This document shows positions 10,228-19,133 of a DNA stretch of 64,000 bases, piece by piece. The stretch lies in contig NZ_JAGSPM010000009.1 in assembly GCF_018139645.1 (NCBI RefSeq), forward strand, positions 62,001 through 126,000, given 5' to 3'. The stretch comes from Affinundibacterium baiyunense. GTDB taxonomy: Bacteria > Pseudomonadota > Gammaproteobacteria > Burkholderiales > Burkholderiaceae_D. The position numbers and the translations under genes are program-made. The notes under the pieces were generated by a model, which worked only from the letters and a program-made list of their open reading frames with translations, made no database searches and was not told where the DNA came from. Positions within the stretch are counted from its first letter, which is position 1, and the number at the start of each line of letters is the position of its first letter.

Positions 10228-10653
10228 TTAATTGACGCGGATACTGATTACTGTCTTCGCTTGATCAAGCGTAATTTTGGCGGCATCGTAGGATGGTGGG
10301 CCAAAATTACTCGGCGCATTATTACTGAATCCATACGGTTCAATTGGCATACCAACTGGATTACTGTCGAGGCGACCGTTTCCATTTAAATCATGAAAAA
10401 CCGATACCGCATATTCACCCTCAGGCAAATTATCAAATTGCACACTCATCACTTTTTGCGTGACTTCGGTCTTCTTATTCAATGTTGCTTGTTTTAACCA
10501 TTGTCCTTTTTGATTAAACACCGCAACCAATAAATTGCCCTTCATTTCGGTCAAGCCCTGCACTTCTACGCTTAATTCACCAGCCCGTGCTGCACCACTA
10601 GTTAGACTCAAGCCCAATGCCACTGCGCCAAATAAAGTTACTATTGATTTCAT
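10228..10653 (-). CDS. DUF2141 domain secreted protein
   Basis: A 141-residue protein with a Sec signal peptide (MKSIVTLFGAVALGLSLTSG, cleavage near ARAG) and one DUF2141 domain. The conserved core HDLNGNGRLDSNPVGMPIEP resembles a calcium-binding-like DxNxNGxLD loop. DUF2141 proteins are found near carotenoid genes in many bacteria, matching the downstream oxygenase. The two genes are 25 bp apart and probably co-transcribed, with this gene first. Its biochemical function has not been established as far as I know; a periplasmic accessory role is inference only. Confidence 0.85.
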   Translation of the reverse strand: MKSIVTLFGAVALGLSLTSGAARAGELSVEVQGLTEMKGNLLVAVFNQKGQWLKQATLNKKTEVTQKVMSVQFDNLPEGEYAVSVFHDLNGNGRLDSNPVGMPIEPYGFSNNAPSNFGPPSYDAAKITLDQAKTVISIRVN

Positions 10654-10971
10654 ACGACCTCCTAATTGATTAAGTAGGTTTGCATGGTAGTTGGGTGAAA
10701 TCTAGCTAGGGAAAATTTGCGACTAGGCCAAGCATTCACGGCGCGAGTGGTTGATATAGGGCGCGAATTTCATGAACCACGAGAAGAGACTGTGAATTTG
10801 CACTTGCTTATCACTTGTTGCTAACGTCGATACGCCAAATTTTATTGAAATGATATTAAATATTAAATTGACTAGCGCCTAGTCACTTGCCCTAGTTCTT
10901 CTGCCGCCAAAATGTTTATTCAGTTTCCTTTATAATGCACACCATCGATTTTTATCATTGAAGGAAACATC
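10654..10971. other. Divergent promoter region, DUF2141 / grxD
   Basis: A 318-bp gap that must promote both flanking genes. The right end holds the grxD -10 box listed separately. The left end has the DUF2141 ribosome site (GGAGG on the minus strand just upstream of 10653). Confidence 0.5.
10931..10936 (+). promoter_or_regulatory. Consensus -10 box of grxD
   Basis: TATAAT matches the sigma-70 -10 consensus exactly, 35 bp before the grxD start. No good -35 hexamer is present at 16-18 bp, so an activator or weak -35 use is possible. Confidence 0.5.
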
Positions 10972-11283
10972 ATGAGCGACGTACAAGCTTGGATTAAAGA
11001 AACCGTTACTAGCAACCCAGTCGTGCTATTTATGAAAGGCACAGCCCAATTTCCACAATGTGGCTTTTCTGGTCGTGCAATTCAATTATTGAAAGCTAGT
11101 GGTGCTGAAAATTTAGTGACAATTAACGTGCTGGAAGACCCAGTAGTTCGTCAAGGTATCAAAGACTATGCGAACTGGCCGACCATTCCTCAGTTGTACA
11201 TCAACGGTGAATTCATTGGCGGTTCAGACATCATGAATGAAATGTTTGAAAGTGGTGAATTGCAAGCTTTGATCAAAGGCTAA
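10972..11283 (+). CDS. grxD: Monothiol glutaredoxin, Grx4 family
   Basis: A 103-residue CGFS-type glutaredoxin that binds a bridging [2Fe-2S] cluster with glutathione and takes part in iron-sulfur cluster delivery. The active-site motif is in FPQCGFSGRAIQLL; the glutathione-binding WPTIPQLYINGEFIGGSDI is intact, and the length is that of the family. It has AAGGAA upstream and is followed 7 bp later by ubiX, a conserved pair in Burkholderiales. Confidence 0.96.
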   Translation: MSDVQAWIKETVTSNPVVLFMKGTAQFPQCGFSGRAIQLLKASGAENLVTINVLEDPVVRQGIKDYANWPTIPQLYINGEFIGGSDIMNEMFESGELQALIKG

Positions 11284-11290
11284 TTCCACC

Positions 11291-11884
11291 ATGTCAAATC
11301 CAGTCGCACCGAAACGCATCATTATTGCCATCACCGGAGCGACTGGCGCTATTTATGGCGTGCGCTTATTGCAGCATTTACGCGATATTCCCAATCTACA
11401 AAGTCACCTACTGATCTCTGACGCAGGTGTCCTTAACATCCATCAAGAACTCGACCTGAAACGCAAAGATATTGAAGCGATGGCAGATGTTGTGCATTCT
11501 GTGCGCGATGTAGGAGCCACGATTGCCAGTGGTTCGTTTCAATCTGACGGCATGATCATCGCTCCCTGCTCAATGAAAACCTTGGCTGCTGTTGCGCACG
11601 GTTTTGCCGACAATTTGATTACCCGTGCGGCGGATGTAGTCTTAAAAGAACGCCGTCGGCTAGTCTTAATGGTCAGAGAAACCCCGTTTAATTTGGCGCA
11701 TTTGCGCAATATGACCGCAGTTACCGAAATGGGGGGAATTGTGTTCCCACCACTGCCGAATTTTTATCATCGTCCTGCCAGTATCGAGGATATGGTCGAT
11801 CATAGTTTAGCTAGAGTACTAGACTTATTTCAAATCGAACATCAGCTGGCACCGCGTTGGGCTGGTTTAAAAGAATCAGATTAA
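11291..11884 (+). CDS. ubiX: Flavin prenyltransferase UbiX
   Basis: Makes prenylated FMN, the cofactor of UbiD-type decarboxylases in ubiquinone synthesis. The 197-residue product has the Rossmann-like start IIIAITGATGAIYGVRLL, the flavin-binding IIAPCSMKTLAAVAHG, the RETPFNLAHLRNM motif and PPLPNFYHRPASIED. It begins 7 bp after grxD and shares its promoter. UbiD is not in the window. Confidence 0.95.
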   Translation: MSNPVAPKRIIIAITGATGAIYGVRLLQHLRDIPNLQSHLLISDAGVLNIHQELDLKRKDIEAMADVVHSVRDVGATIASGSFQSDGMIIAPCSMKTLAAVAHGFADNLITRAADVVLKERRRLVLMVRETPFNLAHLRNMTAVTEMGGIVFPPLPNFYHRPASIEDMVDHSLARVLDLFQIEHQLAPRWAGLKESD

Positions 11885-11918
11885 GAATCCGATAAGGAAT
11901 CCAATTAACTGCGCGCCT

Positions 11919-11937
11919 ACCGAGCTGCTAGCTTGGT
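11919..11937. terminator. Possible hairpin between convergent ubiX and lrp-type gene
   Basis: ACCGAGC and GCTTGGT pair over a 5-nt loop (one G-T pair), between two converging genes. There is no T-tract, so termination is only suggested by position. Confidence 0.3.
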
Positions 11938-11963
11938 GCAAGTTAGCGTCATTCAATTTGCGA

Positions 11964-12386
11964 TTAGATCTTTAACACACCCAAAAGAATATTTGTCTCA
12001 GATCCCGCAATTCCAGGAATAGCACGGATTTTTCCTAAAATAAGATTGAGGGCTTCTAAAGAATCTGCACGAATTTCTGCAATCACATCCCACTTACCAT
12101 TAGTTGTAAACAAGCTCTGCACTTGTGGCATCGCGCGCAAGGCGAGGTGAACGGCACTAGCACTATTGCCTTCAATAGCGATATTCATCATTGCCCGAAT
12201 CTGATGATGTAAAGCATCTGGTTTTACACGCACGCTGTAACCAAGAATCACACCATTTTTTTCTAGCTTATCGATACGCTTTTGTATCGTGGTACGCGAA
12301 AGCCGTAGTTTTTTTGCCAAGCTGAGTACCGGTATGCGCGCATCTTCACGTAACAAACTTAATAAGTGCTGATCTATATCATCCAT
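11964..12386 (-). CDS. Lrp/AsnC family transcriptional regulator
   Basis: A 140-residue regulator with an N-terminal winged HTH (LLREDARIPVLSLAKKLRLS then RTTIQKRIDKLEKNGVILGY) and a C-terminal RAM ligand-binding domain (FTTNGKWDVIAEIRADS, about 70-140). Lrp/AsnC proteins sense amino acids. It is divergent from the citrullinase-like ctlX gene 227 bp away, so it probably controls ctlX in response to arginine, citrulline or ornithine; this is inference from position. Confidence 0.9.
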   Translation of the reverse strand: MDDIDQHLLSLLREDARIPVLSLAKKLRLSRTTIQKRIDKLEKNGVILGYSVRVKPDALHHQIRAMMNIAIEGNSASAVHLALRAMPQVQSLFTTNGKWDVIAEIRADSLEALNLILGKIRAIPGIAGSETNILLGVLKI

Positions 12387-12613
12387 AAAAAATCGTCATC
12401 TCAATTCTAGGCATCATCCATCAATAGTTGTGAAGCCTAAGGTATGAAGACGAGAAGAACAATCCCTCTGATTACAAAACGCACCGCATTGGTTGCACTT
12501 TGTTACACCTTCAAACCAAAACCGACAATTTGCCAACTAGTCGTTGGCAGCCAAGCAAACGACAATCATGCCCTTGTCACCAAGATGACTCTAACACTTG
12601 AAAGATAAAGAAC

Positions 12614-13540
12614 ATGCTGGCACAAACACCCGCCTCCATCCTCATGATCAGACCACACCAGTTTTATTCCAACCATGAAACCATGCGCGACAATGTCTTT
12701 CAACGACGCGACACAGATAATTCAATAGCAAAAAACACGATCGCAAATCGAGCATATCAAGAACATTGCCTCGCTGTACAACAATTACGCAATGCTGGTG
12801 TAAGCGTACATGTCTTTGAGGACCACGGACAAAATGACACGCCAGATTCTGTGTTCCCCAATAATTGGTTTTCCACACATCACGATGGCAAGCTAGTGAT
12901 CTACCCTATGCGTTGCCAAAACCGACGACGTGAAGTGCGACAAGATATGATCGATTTCCTCCTGCAACATTACCAGCTGAATGACACAATTGACCTACGT
13001 TATTTTCAAGACAAAGAGCAATATTTAGAAGGAACTGGCTCTATCGTATTCGATCATACGCAGCGCATCGCGTATGCTTCTTTGGGGCCACGTACATGTC
13101 TCGCACCGTTGAATCAACTATGCGAGCAAATCGGTTATCAAGCACATTGCTTTCATTCATACTCCAAGAACAGTATCTCGATTTATCACACCAATGTGGT
13201 ACTAAGTGTGGCAACAAATTTCGCATTACTCGGTACAGACAATATACCTGATCAAACAGAACGTACTGAACTCATCCAGCAACTCGAATCCTCAGGCAAA
13301 ACCGTGATTCATCTCAGCGACGATCAAATTCATAAATTCGCAGCGAATGCATTAGAGTTACAAGCGCGAGACGGTAAAGTATTCGCCTTGTCCACTACCG
13401 CCTTTCAATCCCTAAACACCAATCAGCGACAGCAAATAGAAAAATACGCGAATTTATTGCCATTAGAAGTGCCCACCATAGAACTTGCAGGTGGATCAGT
13501 ACGTTGCATGATGGCTGGGAATCATTTACCTGTGAAATAA
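12614..13540 (+). CDS. ctlX: Citrulline/arginine hydrolase-like protein (amidinotransferase superfamily)
   Basis: A 308-residue member of the guanidino-group modifying superfamily, closest by motifs to CtlX-type citrulline hydrolases. Catalytic and binding segments are PDSVFPNNWFSTH, EGTGSIVFDH, the histidine in IYHTNVVLSV and the nucleophile cysteine in AGGSVRCMMAGNH. The reaction expected is hydrolysis of the ureido or guanidino group of a free amino acid in the cytoplasm. The start ATG at 12614 has a GAAAGATAAAGA leader. It is divergent from the Lrp/AsnC gene, which supports amino-acid dependent control. Dimethylarginine hydrolase-like activity cannot be excluded. Confidence 0.82.
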   Translation: MLAQTPASILMIRPHQFYSNHETMRDNVFQRRDTDNSIAKNTIANRAYQEHCLAVQQLRNAGVSVHVFEDHGQNDTPDSVFPNNWFSTHHDGKLVIYPMRCQNRRREVRQDMIDFLLQHYQLNDTIDLRYFQDKEQYLEGTGSIVFDHTQRIAYASLGPRTCLAPLNQLCEQIGYQAHCFHSYSKNSISIYHTNVVLSVATNFALLGTDNIPDQTERTELIQQLESSGKTVIHLSDDQIHKFAANALELQARDGKVFALSTTAFQSLNTNQRQQIEKYANLLPLEVPTIELAGGSVRCMMAGNHLPVK

Positions 13541-13617
13541 ATCACCAAAAGATCAAAGCAAACAAATGAGGCTACCCATAAATTCGCTCGTGATTTGATC
13601 GACGTTATCGAGCCTCT

Positions 13618-14562
13618 TCAAGGTAAACTTGCCCGTTGCCCAAGCAATGAAGCACGTGTGGTCGGCGACTGTAATTGATCTAGCCACCATTGCAAAGCGC
13701 GTCCTTGCTGAGAAGCTTTTGTTTGACGCCAAACGTAGTAGCTTTGCACTTGCTGTTGCGCGCGTTCGACTTTCTTTTCTACCAAGCGCCCACTGTCGAT
13801 ATATGGCTGTGCTACACAGGTCGGTAAAAAACCAACGCCCAAGCCACGTACTTGCGCATCGAGTTTGGATGGCAAATCCGCGACAGTGAACACGTCTTGC
13901 CCGTGCAGCAAGCCGATAGATACACTACTACCAAGTTGCACGCTATCGGCAATTGCGACTGCGCGATAGGAGCGTATCAATTGATCCGACAAAGCTTGCT
14001 GCACATTCGCCAATGGATGATGCGGTGCGACCGCAAAAGCGAAATAAACGGTTCCTAATTTTTCTCTTTGCAGACCCGTAGTTCCACTGCCATCCATCAC
14101 CGCGCCAAGCGCCAAATCAGCTTGTCCCGAAGTCAAGGCTTCTAAGGTTCCCGATAAAGTTTCGCCGCGAAGCTTTAGGCGAGTGGGTGGATTTAGTTGA
14201 TAAAAGCTCTCACATAATTCCATCACTGTACTGCGATCGATAATGCTATCAACCGCAATCGTCAATTGTGGCTCCCATCCTGTGGCGACGCGCTTAACGC
14301 GATTCGCAATCGCATCAACTTCCACTAATAAATTCTGACCTTCTCGCAATAGTTCCGCACCCGCCTGCGTCAACTTCGCTTGGCGTGAAGAACGATCAAA
14401 CAATAAAACATCTAAGGCGTCTTCAATCTGTCTGACGCGATAAGTCAAAGCGCTGGGTACCATATCTAAGTTTCGTGCCGCCGCCGCAAAACTTCCAGCG
14501 TCTGCAATCATTTGCAACATCGACAGTGAAGCTGGTGTTAATACATCGCGCGCAGAAGTCAT
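13618..14562 (-). CDS. LysR family transcriptional regulator
   Basis: A 314-residue LTTR with HTH in ADAGSFAAAARNLDMVPSAL and a periplasmic-binding-like effector domain (QLTIAVDSIIDRSTVMELC, about 95-300). Regulators of this subgroup (E. coli YhaJ-like) commonly neighbour pirin and DoxX genes, which occur here at 15.3-16.5 kb with ynfA in between. It starts at the ATG at 14562 and has AGAGG upstream. Control of the doxX-pirin pair is inference from context. Confidence 0.9.
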   Translation of the reverse strand: MTSARDVLTPASLSMLQMIADAGSFAAAARNLDMVPSALTYRVRQIEDALDVLLFDRSSRQAKLTQAGAELLREGQNLLVEVDAIANRVKRVATGWEPQLTIAVDSIIDRSTVMELCESFYQLNPPTRLKLRGETLSGTLEALTSGQADLALGAVMDGSGTTGLQREKLGTVYFAFAVAPHHPLANVQQALSDQLIRSYRAVAIADSVQLGSSVSIGLLHGQDVFTVADLPSKLDAQVRGLGVGFLPTCVAQPYIDSGRLVEKKVERAQQQVQSYYVWRQTKASQQGRALQWWLDQLQSPTTRASLLGQRASLP

Positions 14563-14849
14563 TCTTACCTCTCATTTTTGAATTGATTTGTACGTGTCAT
14601 TGTTTTAGTGATCATGTCATTCAACGCGCTCCATCATGATAAGCTCTAATGTCTTATTTTGGTCAGTATAGTTAGCTACAAAATCAGACATAACACGGGC
14701 AAATCTTACATCATCCGTTTGGCTGGACTCGATCATCTTTATTTACTACTGATACAAGCACTAGCCTATACTTATCGCAATCTGTGTTGCCAATCTTGGT
14801 GCACCAAGATGGCACAGTCATTTCTCTTCACAAAATTTTTCCGTATCGT

Positions 14850-15182
14850 ATGTTCGAATTAAAAACCATCGCCCTCTTTTTTCTAACTGCTATCGCCGAG
14901 ATTCTCGGTTGCTATCTGCCTTATCTTTGGCTGAAAGAAAATAAGAGTATGTGGCTATTAGTACCAGCAGCGCTATGTTTGTCGCTATTTGCTTGGTTAC
15001 TGTCACTGCACCCAGCGGCGGCTGGTCGTGTATATGCCGCTTATGGTGGCGTGTATATCGCGGTGGCGCTGTTGTGGCTCTATGTGGTTGATGGCATCAA
15101 ACCAAGTGTTTGGGATCTTGTCGGTGCTGGTGTTGCTTTACTCGGTATGGCAATCATTATGTTTGCCCCAAAAAATTCTTAA
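14850..15182 (+). CDS. YnfA/UPF0060 family small membrane protein
   Basis: A 110-residue integral membrane protein with four predicted helices. Family signatures: [36 protein letters not shown] and [19 protein letters not shown]. The start at 14850 is chosen because homologues begin MFELKT-like; the longer frame upstream would add 22 poorly hydrophobic residues. YnfA has been linked to SMR-like drug efflux in some enterics; here the function is unproven. Its stop codon overlaps the left arm of a hairpin that serves the convergent doxX transcript. Confidence 0.88.
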   Translation: MFELKTIALFFLTAIAEILGCYLPYLWLKENKSMWLLVPAALCLSLFAWLLSLHPAAAGRVYAAYGGVYIAVALLWLYVVDGIKPSVWDLVGAGVALLGMAIIMFAPKNS

Positions 15183-15209
15183 GCGTCTTCACTATTGAGC
15201 GAAGACGCT
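15182..15209 (-). terminator. Rho-independent terminator of the doxX/pirin transcript
   Basis: AGCGTCTTC (15182-15190) and GAAGACGCT (15201-15209) form a perfect 9-bp stem. On the minus strand it is followed by AAGAATTTTTT. The stem overlaps the last base of the ynfA stop codon. Confidence 0.65.
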
Positions 15210-15225
15210 CGCCAACGCTTTCGCC

Positions 15226-15280
15226 TGATCCGAATTATGCAAATCAATCACCTGCTTTACAGATTCAATAATTCGGATCA
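15226..15280. repeat. 13-bp inverted repeat downstream of doxX
   Basis: TGATCCGAATTAT (15226-15238) and its exact complement ATAATTCGGATCA (15268-15280) lie 29 nt apart, just after the doxX stop. It may be a second hairpin before the terminator or a protein binding site; no function can be assigned. Confidence 0.5.
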
Positions 15281-15299
15281 TGCAAGACGCAGCTCCTTA

Positions 15300-15707
15300 T
15301 CAAGCGCGGCGCGCATCCAAACTCCATCCACCTGCACCCCACGCCGCCAAGCTCATCAAGCCACCAGCAACGGCAATATTTTTGAAGAACAAAAGTTGCG
15401 TCACATACACTTGATCAGCCGGTACCGCCCAATACGCATGAAAAATAAACGATGCGACCAATGTGAAAAAAGCTAAAGCGAGCGCGGCAAAACGTGTACC
15501 TAAGCCGATGATCAAAGCGATGCCTCCAGCAACTTCCAGCGCAATCGCCGCGAGCGCTGCCAGCGTTGCCATTGGTAAGCCGACGGACTCGATGTATCCA
15601 ACAGTGCCAGCAAACCCGGTAATTTTTGCAATCCCAGCTGGCAGAAAGAGCGCAGCGAGTAATAAACGAGCGACGAAAGTGAATGGATTTTGTAATTGAG
15701 TAAACAT
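15300..15707 (-). CDS. DoxX family membrane protein
   Basis: A 135-residue DoxX protein with four hydrophobic helices (VARLLLAALFLPAGIAKI, ALAAIALEVAGGIALIIGLG, ALALAFFTLVASFIFHAYW, a last one near 110-125). DoxX-family proteins are linked to redox or thiol stress responses. An AAGGAA site precedes the ATG. The pirin gene lies 73 bp upstream on the same strand, so both are probably one transcript ending at the hairpin at 15182-15209. Confidence 0.9.
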   Translation of the reverse strand: MFTQLQNPFTFVARLLLAALFLPAGIAKITGFAGTVGYIESVGLPMATLAALAAIALEVAGGIALIIGLGTRFAALALAFFTLVASFIFHAYWAVPADQVYVTQLLFFKNIAVAGGLMSLAAWGAGGWSLDARRA

Positions 15708-15780
15708 GGTTTTTCCTTAAAAATGAATTCGAGAATGAGGTATTTGCATCTGGCTTATATGCGCAAATTAAACTGAAAAA

Positions 15781-16482
15781 CTAAGCCGCCAAATCAAATA
15801 CCAAAACTTCAGCGTCAATGCCTTGGCTGAGATGCAAATGCTGTTCGTGCTCAATGCGTAGCGCGTCACCGCTATGTAATCGCTGTCCATTGACAGTCAG
15901 TTCGCCAAGAATCAAATGTACATAAGCTTTACGTGCAGGATTCAAATCAAGCTCTGCTTGTTCTGCACCATCAAACAATCCAGCATACAAAGCTGCATCA
16001 GCGTGCATTGCCACTGCATCTTCAGCGCCCGTTGGCGATGCAACCAGGCACAAGGCGCCACGTTTTTTCATTGCAGGAATCGTTTTTTGTTCATAACTAG
16101 GTTCCACATTCAATTGATTTGGACGTATCCAAATTTGTAGAAAATGCGTTTGCTGCCCTTCAGCATGGTTAAATTCACTATGTCTAACACCCGTACCCGC
16201 ACTCATACGTTGTACATCTCCGGGTGGAATCGCTTTGACGTTGCCCATGCTATCTTTGTGCGCAAGTTCACCTGACAAAACATAGCTGATGATTTCCATA
16301 TCACGATGTCCGTGAGTGCCGAAGCCGGTACCAGCAGCGATACGATCTTCATTAATCACCAACAAATTACCCCAGCCGACATGTTCAGGATCGTAATAAT
16401 TTGCAAAAGAAAAGCTATGAAAGCTCTTTAGCCAACCGTTATCCGCGTAGCCACGATCTTGGGATTTTCTTAATGTCAACAT
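15781..16482 (-). CDS. Pirin family protein (YhaK-like bicupin)
   Basis: A 233-residue bicupin. The metal-binding N-terminal cupin shows GTHGHRDMEIISYVLSGEL and VQRMSAGTGVRHSEFNH. The C-terminal half (NPARKAYVHLILGELTVNG) is the shorter second cupin of YhaK-type pirins. Some family members have quercetin 2,3-dioxygenase activity and others act as redox sensors. An excellent AAGGAGA site precedes the ATG at 16482. It heads the pirin-doxX unit, with LysR nearby. Confidence 0.9.
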   Translation of the reverse strand: MLTLRKSQDRGYADNGWLKSFHSFSFANYYDPEHVGWGNLLVINEDRIAAGTGFGTHGHRDMEIISYVLSGELAHKDSMGNVKAIPPGDVQRMSAGTGVRHSEFNHAEGQQTHFLQIWIRPNQLNVEPSYEQKTIPAMKKRGALCLVASPTGAEDAVAMHADAALYAGLFDGAEQAELDLNPARKAYVHLILGELTVNGQRLHSGDALRIEHEQHLHLSQGIDAEVLVFDLAA

Positions 16483-16745
16483 GGTCTTCTCCTTATTGAA
16501 TAGAACGCAGCAATATCGTTTGTGTACTGCGTTTGACTTGATGTCATAAGTGAGATTATGCGGCAGCGTGAATTGTTTTAGATTGAATGAATTTCACCTC
16601 ATCATTCAAATTTTTTCGAATAATGAGGTATCACTAACCAAAAGCTAATTACGTAGGGACAACATGAAACAAATACTGGAAACAAGTATTTATCAGAGAC
16701 GAATCAAGCTTCAATCATGGAACCATAATGTAAACGCGACATATG

Positions 16746-19133
16746 CTATGCATGTTCCGGTTTCGTCATCGCTTCTTCAAATTCATCAATTGGTTGAGGG
16801 CGTCCAAAGAAGTAGCCTTGATATAAATCACAGCCGAATTCTGCTAACAATTGTTTTTGTTCGGCAGTTTCGACCCCTTCAGCAATCACGCTCAAACCTA
16901 ATCCTTTGCCAAGCGCAATCACCGTTTTCACGATTGATGCATCGCTAGCATTGTCGGTCACTTCACGCACAAAGGATTGATCGATTTTCAGTTGATTGAG
17001 TGGCATACGACGCAAATAATTCAGAGACGAAAATCCTGTACCAAAATCGTCGAGGGAGAAGCGCAGACCGATGTCTTTCAGACGCCTCATTTTTTCGACA
17101 ACTGCATCGACATCCGACGCCAGAGCACTCTCGGTTAATTCCAATTTCAACTTATACGGGCGTATTCCGGTCTCAATCAACAAAGTTTCTACTTGTTTCA
17201 CGTAATCTACTTCATTGAATTCTTGTGAACTCACATTCACCGCAATGGTTAAATTTTGCCGGACTGGATCAGTCTCCCATTTTTGCAATTGCAGACAGGC
17301 TGTTCGTAATACCCATAGACCAACCGGAATGATCATTCCAGTCTCCTCAGCCAGAGGAATAAATAGTGCTGGAGAAATCAAGCCGCGTTGCGGATGTATC
17401 CAACGAACCAAAGCTTCTGCCCCAACTAGTTCGCCTTGCTGATTCACTTGGGCTTGATAATAGACACAGAGTTGAGATGGAATTGCAGCAAAAAAGTCTT
17501 CTTTAAACTGTTCCCGCTCATACAGTCGCTCCAACAAGCATGATTCAAACTTAACCCATTGATGCTTGCCACGACGCTTTGCCTCCGCTACTGCCAATTC
17601 AGTAAATTTCAAGGCATCATCTGGCGTCATCTCAGCATCACCGATCATCGTCGTACCGAGTGATGCCGGACAAAGATACTCTCCGCTCTCAATTACAAAA
17701 GCAGTACTGAATTTCTTCATGACGCGCTGCACGATTTGACTTACCTTCATTTCTGCTTGCTGCAAACTACAGTCGGGATGCTGAGTCATAACAATAAACT
17801 CATCACCACCTAACCTCGATATCACGGTGAATTTATCTTCGAGATGTAGAAGCCGTTTAGCGACAGCGATCAATAATTGATCGCCTATATCATGGCCACG
17901 GGTACTGTTGATGACGCCAAAATTGTCTAGGTTAATCAAAATCAATGAATAGTAAGTAGACGAATTTTTGGTAGCCTCTTTGGTATTATCAATCGCCGCT
18001 TGTAAGCCAATTAAAAACTCAGCGCGATTACATAATCCGGTTAACCGATCATAGTGTGCTAGTTGATCCATCGCAGCATCTAGTACGCTCGTTTCATCTT
18101 GGATGACCTTGCCTTGCGATGGTCGAAGCACATTGCTGCGGCTCGCCGCATAATCACGCGCAATATCCGCTAATCGAATTAATGGCTTCGCGATGCGACC
18201 AGACACGACCCATGCCACGCACGCAAATATAACCGCCATAAACGCACTAGTAGCGAACAGTATTTGACGACTTTGCTCGACCAATGCCAGTGCGGTTCGC
18301 TTATGTTCTCGCACCACCACAGTCCACGCAAGTCCATTTTTGGGGCTACTTGTTACAACTTCTTGCGTCGATATCAAATAGTTCTCATCACTAACAACTT
18401 GTTTCAATTGCCTTACTGACGCTGCAGAATCGACATTGAGCTTTAATAACCAGTCACCCTCACGATTAGCTATTAAGACTTCCAAAGAAGACTTCGTCTT
18501 ACGGCGCTTTACTAAAGTGTTCGTGACCACATCATGAACCCAATTCCAGAACAGATGGGCTGATAAAACCGCTTTTACTTCTTTTTTTTCTCCGAAAATT
18601 GGTATTGCGACGTCGACGAATCGAACTGGTTCATCTGCGACAGCTCGCTTGAAATGACTCGCTAATAATTTAGCATCATGTGGGTCACTAAGGAACTCAC
18701 TTCGCTTCCCCTCTTTGAACCAAGTGCGCTCTGACACATCGGCACCGAGTAACAAACCATCTGAGCCAGAAGTAATACGACCATTCGCATCCGCAATCCC
18801 TATCCATGCATAAATTGGCTGACGTGACTTCAATCCGTTAATGACATTAGAAGCGGAAGTTGGCCGAATAATTTGCGTCGCACCAAGAAGATCAGCCAAC
18901 AAAGCAATCTCTCTTTGTCGATCTTGCAAATCTTTTACTAAGGTGTGTGCAATCTCATCTGCCGTGGCATTGAGAGAATCTTGCGCCGCATTCTGCAAAC
19001 CTGACTCAAAGCGCATTTCCATGAATAGAGTTAATGCAATCCCAAACACTAACCACAGCAGTCCCATCACAATCGATATGCGGGCACGCATACTTCTAGA
19101 AGGAGATAACTTCGCTAGTAACTGATTCATCAT
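16746..19133 (-). CDS. Membrane sensor with GGDEF and EAL domains
   Basis: About 795 residues. A transmembrane segment near residues 15-40 (SIVMGLLWLVFGIALTLF) precedes a periplasmic dCache-like sensor domain, a second membrane helix near 300-320 (ILFATSAFMAVIFACVAWVV) and a HAMP-like linker (GRIAKPLIRLADIARDY). The GGDEF domain has an intact RLGGDEF, and the EAL domain has GAEALVRW, NVSSQEF, DDFGTGFSSLNYL and AEGVETAEQ, so it may both make and break c-di-GMP. The start at 19133 is preferred since GGAAG lies 6 nt upstream; an in-frame ATG at 19160 lacks one. The stimulus is unknown. Confidence 0.9.
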   Translation of the reverse strand: MMNQLLAKLSPSRSMRARISIVMGLLWLVFGIALTLFMEMRFESGLQNAAQDSLNATADEIAHTLVKDLQDRQREIALLADLLGATQIIRPTSASNVINGLKSRQPIYAWIGIADANGRITSGSDGLLLGADVSERTWFKEGKRSEFLSDPHDAKLLASHFKRAVADEPVRFVDVAIPIFGEKKEVKAVLSAHLFWNWVHDVVTNTLVKRRKTKSSLEVLIANREGDWLLKLNVDSAASVRQLKQVVSDENYLISTQEVVTSSPKNGLAWTVVVREHKRTALALVEQSRQILFATSAFMAVIFACVAWVVSGRIAKPLIRLADIARDYAASRSNVLRPSQGKVIQDETSVLDAAMDQLAHYDRLTGLCNRAEFLIGLQAAIDNTKEATKNSSTYYSLILINLDNFGVINSTRGHDIGDQLLIAVAKRLLHLEDKFTVISRLGGDEFIVMTQHPDCSLQQAEMKVSQIVQRVMKKFSTAFVIESGEYLCPASLGTTMIGDAEMTPDDALKFTELAVAEAKRRGKHQWVKFESCLLERLYEREQFKEDFFAAIPSQLCVYYQAQVNQQGELVGAEALVRWIHPQRGLISPALFIPLAEETGMIIPVGLWVLRTACLQLQKWETDPVRQNLTIAVNVSSQEFNEVDYVKQVETLLIETGIRPYKLKLELTESALASDVDAVVEKMRRLKDIGLRFSLDDFGTGFSSLNYLRRMPLNQLKIDQSFVREVTDNASDASIVKTVIALGKGLGLSVIAEGVETAEQKQLLAEFGCDLYQGYFFGRPQPIDEFEEAMTKPEHA

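Noticed and set aside
13541-13617. GAGGCT/AGCCTC pairing between ctlX and lysR as a terminator
   Set aside because: The loop would be about 40 nt and there is no T-tract.
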